From Isoetes taiwanensis (Eukaryota; Streptophyta; Lycopodiopsida; Isoetales; Isoetaceae): DNA of 64,000 nt. Under the pieces are notes generated by a model, which worked only from the letters and a program-made list of their open reading frames with translations, made no database searches and had not been told where the DNA came from. A program made the position numbers and the translations under genes. The stretch covers positions 8,973,458-9,037,457 of the forward strand of contig JAJEKV010000038.1 of NCBI GenBank assembly GCA_021234155.1, given 5' to 3'. This document shows, in pieces, positions 59,240-64,000 of this stretch (positions are counted from its first letter, which is position 1; each line of letters begins with the position of its first letter).

Positions 59240-60680
59240 CTCTGCCATTAGTATTTCAGTAGATATATTGGTGGATTTGCGTCGCCATCTCAAGTGATGG
59301 AAAGGAAGTAAGCTACAATGGCCAGTAGAATCACAGTGGGAAAGTTAGTATTATGCTCATGCATATTTACTTGGACTCAATAATCCTCGCTTCGAAAAGC
59401 AAGATGCAGGAAAGTTCCTCCATTGTCTATAATTTCATCTGGGGAAGAAATAAGGAAGGTGTAGTAGTTAAAGTTGCCTGTTGGAAATATGTGCATCCCC
59501 AGGCCATAGAAGGACTCAGAATCTTAGATCTTGCTCTCCATAGTAAGGTTCTCATTTTCAAATTTATTTGAAAAATTCTTAGGAATGAGATTAATTCTCT
59601 TGGCATGGTCCTACTTGGTCAGCCTCTATCTCACACAATTATAAGCCTGGGCGGATGTTCGCCCATTGTTTGAGGTCGATGTCTGAGGTTGCATCCAGTT
59701 GTCTGTACCATTATGGTGGATTCCACTTCCTCCAAATACGACATCCATTATGCCTCATATGTTGATTTATGGATTCAGCGCAAGTGGACACAACATGGGG
59801 TCTGCTTTGTGGAAGACTGATTAGACTAGTATTTTTATGGTCAGTTGGCATCTTGGCAATTGTTCTATGACAGGTTTTGACTTAAGGAGCAGAATAGATT
59901 GATTTGGGCCTGAGTGGCTAGTAATCTCCCACTCCACCCTTCGCACAGGACCTATATGGCAATGTTTAAGATTGATCCTACCAACTTTGTCAAGTCGTGC
60001 TATGAGCTTCTGGCACTTCAGAACGAGTTGTCTCACTTGGATGGGTGGGCTCTACAGGTTCCACGAGTTTATTGGAGTCAAATGTGGAAGTGGGTTTGGC
60101 ACCCAATCATGCCACCTAAGTATTATGGCAAATTGTGCATCGATCCTTAAGGGCTAGCCATCAATGAATTATGTCCTATGTGTGGCCTACTTCCTGAGAC
60201 CCTGAGTACTGTATATTTCTATGCATAGAAATTCAGCCTCCATGGAGTTGGGTCCAAGGATTATTTCAGATTACACTGCATAGTCAAGAAGTCCTTCTAG
60301 GCATGTATCTGACTAGGTGGCCACAAGTAAACAAGTTAGGTCTTCACCTTTATAAGGCATGGTTACGGCCCATCTGGAAGAGGTGTCGTAATGAAGGTCT
60401 TCACGAACGCAGAGATATAGCTTGGTGCGTTGATTTTGTAGCTAAGGTACAAGCTGTACATCTCATACCAAGCCTCCACTTGGAAAGCACAATTCAAAGC
60501 AGCTATTTGGGAATGACGCTATCAGGGTGTGGTTTATTCCTTCTGTGAGGGTAGTGTAAAGTACAATACATATTTGGGGTATCGTCTAAGTGTGTTTGCT
60601 TGGGCAAATATTCCCCTCTATCGCGCTATATGTACTTTGAGTCATATCAATTAAAATGAAGTTTATCCTTTAGGGAAAAA
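59240..60680 (+). mobile_element. L1-type LINE, 3' part with zf-RVT region
   Basis: Plus-strand frames read YNFIWGRNKEGVVVKVACW followed by EGLRILDLALHSKVLIFKF, the plant L1 pattern after the RT (..W....K..W..V..P...GGL...DL...N.A...K). Then MWKWVWHPIMPPK, and after a stop LCPMCGLLPETLSTVYF, which matches the zf-RVT zinc-binding segment (C..CG..ET..H...F). The 3' end has TCATATCAATTAAAATGAAG before an A-run at 60676. It interrupts repeat family X. It is of a different family from copies A-E and lacks their 3' hairpins. Confidence 0.78.
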
Positions 60681-60759
60681 AAACCATTAAACGAGTTGCC
60701 ACATTTTGGTTTTTGGATTGCCCCTGACAAGTCAGACAGAACTTGAATTCTCGTGCTCT

Positions 60760-61270
60760 GACTCGCAAAATACAACAATATCCGATACCAAAGAACTCTC
60801 AAATTTCAATACACTAGATTCAAGACAAAAGTCAAAGGATTGTCTTATGCAGGACAAAAGGCGAAGATAGAAGAGGAGAGCTGTCAAAGAAAGGTCAACC
60901 CGTGCAAGAAGAAGTCCTTCCTCTGCATGAGATTGTAGAAAAGAAACAAGGGAGCTACTGAGATTGAGAAAGCATCAATGAGAAGCCGAAGAAGAACTCC
61001 ACAATAAATGATGATCTTCCAACTGGATGTGTGGTCAAAAAATGCATCCAATGCATGTATGCAACACGTGCAATGCATGGATGCTCGTCTTGCTCGAGAA
61101 TCTCAATTTGTTACGTGGATCCTTTGGATAACAACCATGGTTCATACACCATGGCTTAATCACTGTACCAACATCAATCCTTAAACTTAGGTTTTGGATT
61201 TGTATCCTGAAATTTGGCTCCACTCCTTTGAGCTCGCTACAAAAATGGGAATTCTTGCCCATTCCTGACT
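60760..61270. other. No gene recognised
   Basis: Short minus-strand frames only. Confidence 0.35.
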
Positions 61271-61279
61271 GATCGAAGG

Positions 61280-61975
61280 CGGGAATCACTTACCGACTGC
61301 ATAGCTTGTTGAATTCCGTAGGTTAGCCATGGTTTTCGTGAGTTACTTGGAAAAACCCGAGATCTGTTCCAGCAATTAGGTGACTTCCACTTTAGGGCTT
61401 CCTTCAAGTTGTATTTTTACTGGAAGACTAAACACGATTGCACTGGTGACTTAATGCAGCATTTGAGCAAAGAAGCTAGCACTGCACTAAAGAATGTTGT
61501 AATGACAGAAGAGCTAGTGAGATACAACCTGCTCGATGCTCGAGGTTGAACAATCAAGGAGAAAAATGGGTTTTTCAATCCTTTTGATGTGCAGGACTAT
61601 CCTTGTGAAAACTCCTAGTAGTTGTCAGTAGCTGGATTCGAGTACAGTGAGGCAAATGGGAAGATATATTGTTCCTTTCCTGTACTTGGTAAAGCAACAC
61701 ACACAAAGAAAGCAGGGCATCTTCATATCCTCAAGAAAACTGTGGAATGGAAAAAAATGAATGATAGAACCAGTCAAAGGTGTTTCTTTATTTTTGGAGG
61801 TCCAACTAAAGAGCATCATGCTGAAGGTTGCACTTGTGTTTGTTCATGTAAAATGGGCTCAGATGATAAAAGAGGCCTTCTATGCAATGCAGTGGATACA
61901 GGTTTAATCCATCACTGGTCACAAAGTGTGGGTGCACTTACTGCAATCACATCAACCTTGCACGGGGTGTAGCCT
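61280..61975 (+). other. Unrecognised open frames beside the Harbinger element
   Basis: A frame at 61330-61545 reads LLGKTRDLFQQLGDFHF and TEELVRYNLLDARG. Another at 61622-61972 has a Cys-rich part, HHAEGCTCVCSCKMG. The two are separated by stops. They could be relics of a second Harbinger-type gene or of a host gene. I do not recognise a Myb/SANT domain, which the usual second Harbinger gene would show. Confidence 0.3.
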
Positions 61976-62432
61976 AGGCTTGGAGGTTACCATGTTTTTC
62001 ATCAGCTCTCCTTCACTGATTTATGTTTATAGGACCCTATTAACTTGTATTGTTACTTAGTTTGTATGTGTCTAAAGGTTGCACTTCCCTTGCCAAGAAG
62101 TTTTTGTACTGAAATATGTATTGTGATGTGTTTTCAGACAACACTATACTGTAATCTCCTTCCTGTAATTTAAGATGTGTTTCCCATTTTCAGATTTCAT
62201 GCCACCATGTATTCCACAGATTTCAGTTTATTGAGTTATTTGTAGTGAATAATGTTAGGTAAGAGTTGTGTCTTACACTACATCATACCCTGCAGTGAGG
62301 CATGTTGTCATTTGAAGAGAACAATCAACCACAAACACAAGTCAACAAATGGTTAATGAAAGTCAACACAAATGCTAGTTTGGAACCTTGAAACTGAACT
62401 GAATTAATCACAATTTTCAAAACAAATACATG

Positions 62433-63800
62433 TCAAACTCTTCCCAAGTTTCTTACCATGTTCTGGCCCTCTAAATGTTGAAATATAATGTGTCTCACCT
62501 GATCCCCTTCCTTCTTCATCCTATTGCTCATCTGTTCTGTCTCATAGTAATTAACTTGAGGTAGATCTTGCTCAACAGATAGCATTTCAATGCCAAGGTC
62601 CTGCATTATGCAAAAGTTCCATAAGATGCAGGTGGCATGAATTATTTTTGAAGCTCTACCAACATGAATATTCAGGGACTTCAAAATTCTGAACTTTTCC
62701 TTCACAATGCCAAATCCATTTTCAAGACACACCTGCCCCTACATATCCTTTTGTTGTAGCAAAAGAGCCTACAGATGAAGGGAATACCTTCAATGCTCGG
62801 GTAAGCTGAATCTCCAAGTAACATTGGAGGAATTCTAACCTGCATGTTATGGTTGGTAAGATGCCCTTTACTTATCTTCTTGCCATTCAAGATGACAACT
62901 GGTTCCTGCATGATCTGTTTTGCAGATACTTTCCTATACATGCTACTCTTCTTGATCTGATTTGCATCATGGACAGATCCTGTTCTTGACACCCAAACAT
63001 TGATAAAGAGCCTGCCATATGTAACCACTCCTTGCATAAGACAAAATGTCTTTTGTGCCTACTGTAGTAATCATCTCCATGGTCTTTTTTCCAAGGCTTC
63101 CTGTATAGGAAAATATGAGAACCATCTACAGCTTCAAAAATATTATCTAATTCCATGGCCTCCTTAAAATCTGCAATGATTTCTAACAGCCTTTGTTCCT
63201 TTGGCATTGCAATGAATTTGGAGTACAACATGGTTTTGGACGCCAAAGCTAGAGTAATTTTTTTGGTATACTTTTGAACTATGGACTTGCCTATATAAAA
63301 CCTATGTCCTACATGCAATGGTTTTTCTCCATGGGACAAACTGTAAAGAACCATTGCTGCTGCTTTTCTAGGATCAACAGGGGCTCTAACTTTATGACCA
63401 GGCCTATAGAGATACAGAACAACAAGACCTACCAATTTTTCAAAACTTGCCCTCTTCATTCTGTAAAATTGGTGCCACATATCGCCCTCGTAAGAGGGAA
63501 AGCAATTCCATGCATGATTATCTATATTATACCATTGTGTGGTCTTCCTTGGACAGGCCCAAAACCTTCTTGGTGGCCTCTTGAGTCAGAAAGCAGCTGC
63601 CAGCAATATTGTTGAGGATGCACAAAAGAAAGTCATGTTATCTTCAAGCATTTGATCATCGTCATCGAGGATATCCATGGGATTAAGTAGTTCACTTGCT
63701 TGAGTGAGGTCAAAGCAGAACTTCTGTAAAGCAAATCCAAGAACAGGGGCCCTAATGAGCATGGCGCTTATGCCTAGCAAAACCGGATCCATAGTGTCCG
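62433..63800 (-). pseudogene. PIF/Harbinger (HARBI1-like, DDE_Tnp_4) transposase, broken
   Basis: Read on the minus strand. An N-terminal frame (63792-63586) stops at a TGA and continues in the same frame with RPPRRFWACPRKTTQWY, MWHQFYRMKRASFEKLVGLV and DPRKAAAMVLYSLSHGE. Catalytic residues follow: D in IFEAVDGSHIF (codon 63124-63126), D in LLGDSAYP (about 62800-62825) and E in CLENGFGIVKEKFRIL (about 62690-62735). All three DDE positions are thus present. Shifts near 62990-63070 and 62700-62740 break the frame. Family members are about 350-450 residues, so the conserved region is nearly complete. The element's inverted ends were not found and may lie outside the window. Inactive unless the breaks are sequence errors. 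Confidence 0.88.
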
Positions 63801-64000
63801 CAAGTTTTCGAGCCTACAGGCGGCAATGTTTGGCCCTCAAAACCGGAAATGCAAGGACTACAAATGTTCCATATCCTAGAATTTCATGAATGCTTAACTA
63901 ACGAATTATCCCATATTGGGGCACTTACCGGGAGCGAAATGAAGGGAATAAATCCGGCGAGTAGCAGGTAATCGAGCCCAAACGGCTGCTGTTAGGCCTC
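63800..64000. other. Window edge, continuation of the Harbinger region likely
   Basis: AT-moderate sequence with no recognisable motif; the transposase start or its 5' flank may lie here. Confidence 0.3.

Overview
The window looks like nuclear DNA of a land plant, most plausibly a seed-free vascular plant such as a fern. The reasons are GT-AG introns, an ARMC7-type armadillo gene, a decayed PLS-type pentatricopeptide (PPR) fragment, an LRR receptor-kinase remnant, and a dense mix of plant-type transposons (LTR element, several LINEs, a tRNA-derived SINE, a Helitron end, a MITE family, PIF/Harbinger). The lineage is inferred from style and was not tested. Only one host gene can be read complete from start to stop: the seven-exon ARMC7 homologue at 2547-4589.

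Layout. 1-7.8 kb: a diverged MITE, ARMC7, and a non-autonomous LTR retrotransposon with a near-perfect 5-bp target duplication (5842-7753). 7.8-13 kb: a duplicated repeat, a PPR relic and a 5'-truncated, visibly GC-rich LINE (10.8-12.86 kb). 13-21 kb: AT-rich DNA with possible host exon scraps and local duplications. 21.1-25.15 kb: a second LINE copy (minus strand), part of which was tandemly duplicated together with the left end of the next element. 24.8-32.8 kb: the most interesting object in the window. 33-48 kb: an LRR relic, a Helitron 3' end, a multimeric SINE, unrecognised gene scraps and long duplications. 48-61 kb: nested repeats, a MITE with ~50-60 bp inverted ends, a minisatellite, a LINE with endonuclease-like and RT regions (51.1-54.7 kb, minus), an odd palindrome-headed element (55.6-56.2 kb), a decayed LINE end and an L1-type LINE tail. 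61-64 kb: a broken PIF/Harbinger transposase.

The 8-kb element at about 24,811-32,771 has imperfect inverted terminal sequences in two matching blocks. It holds two divergent, intron-containing, now damaged genes. The minus-strand gene joins a ParB-like region to a beta-class amino-methyltransferase (motif DLPYG, then DAFSGSGT). The plus-strand gene resembles the DUF7869-type, RNase H-fold transposase-like family. About twenty copies of a palindrome with core ATTCCGGAAT are scattered through it. All lie in introns or in the intergenic/5' region between the genes, and none in an inferred exon. I propose a eukaryotic DNA transposon that carries its own DNA-modifying enzyme and a private array of palindromic sites. 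I do not know of a described element with this combination.

A second cross-window signal is the 3' end shared by at least six LINE copies. It forms two consecutive hairpins whose stems change sequence between copies yet stay complementary, followed by a GTGGACG motif and a copy-specific microsatellite tail. This suggests a selected RNA structure, probably what the reverse transcriptase recognises. Many reading frames here are broken by single-base indels in homopolymers, so some lesions may be consensus errors rather than decay.
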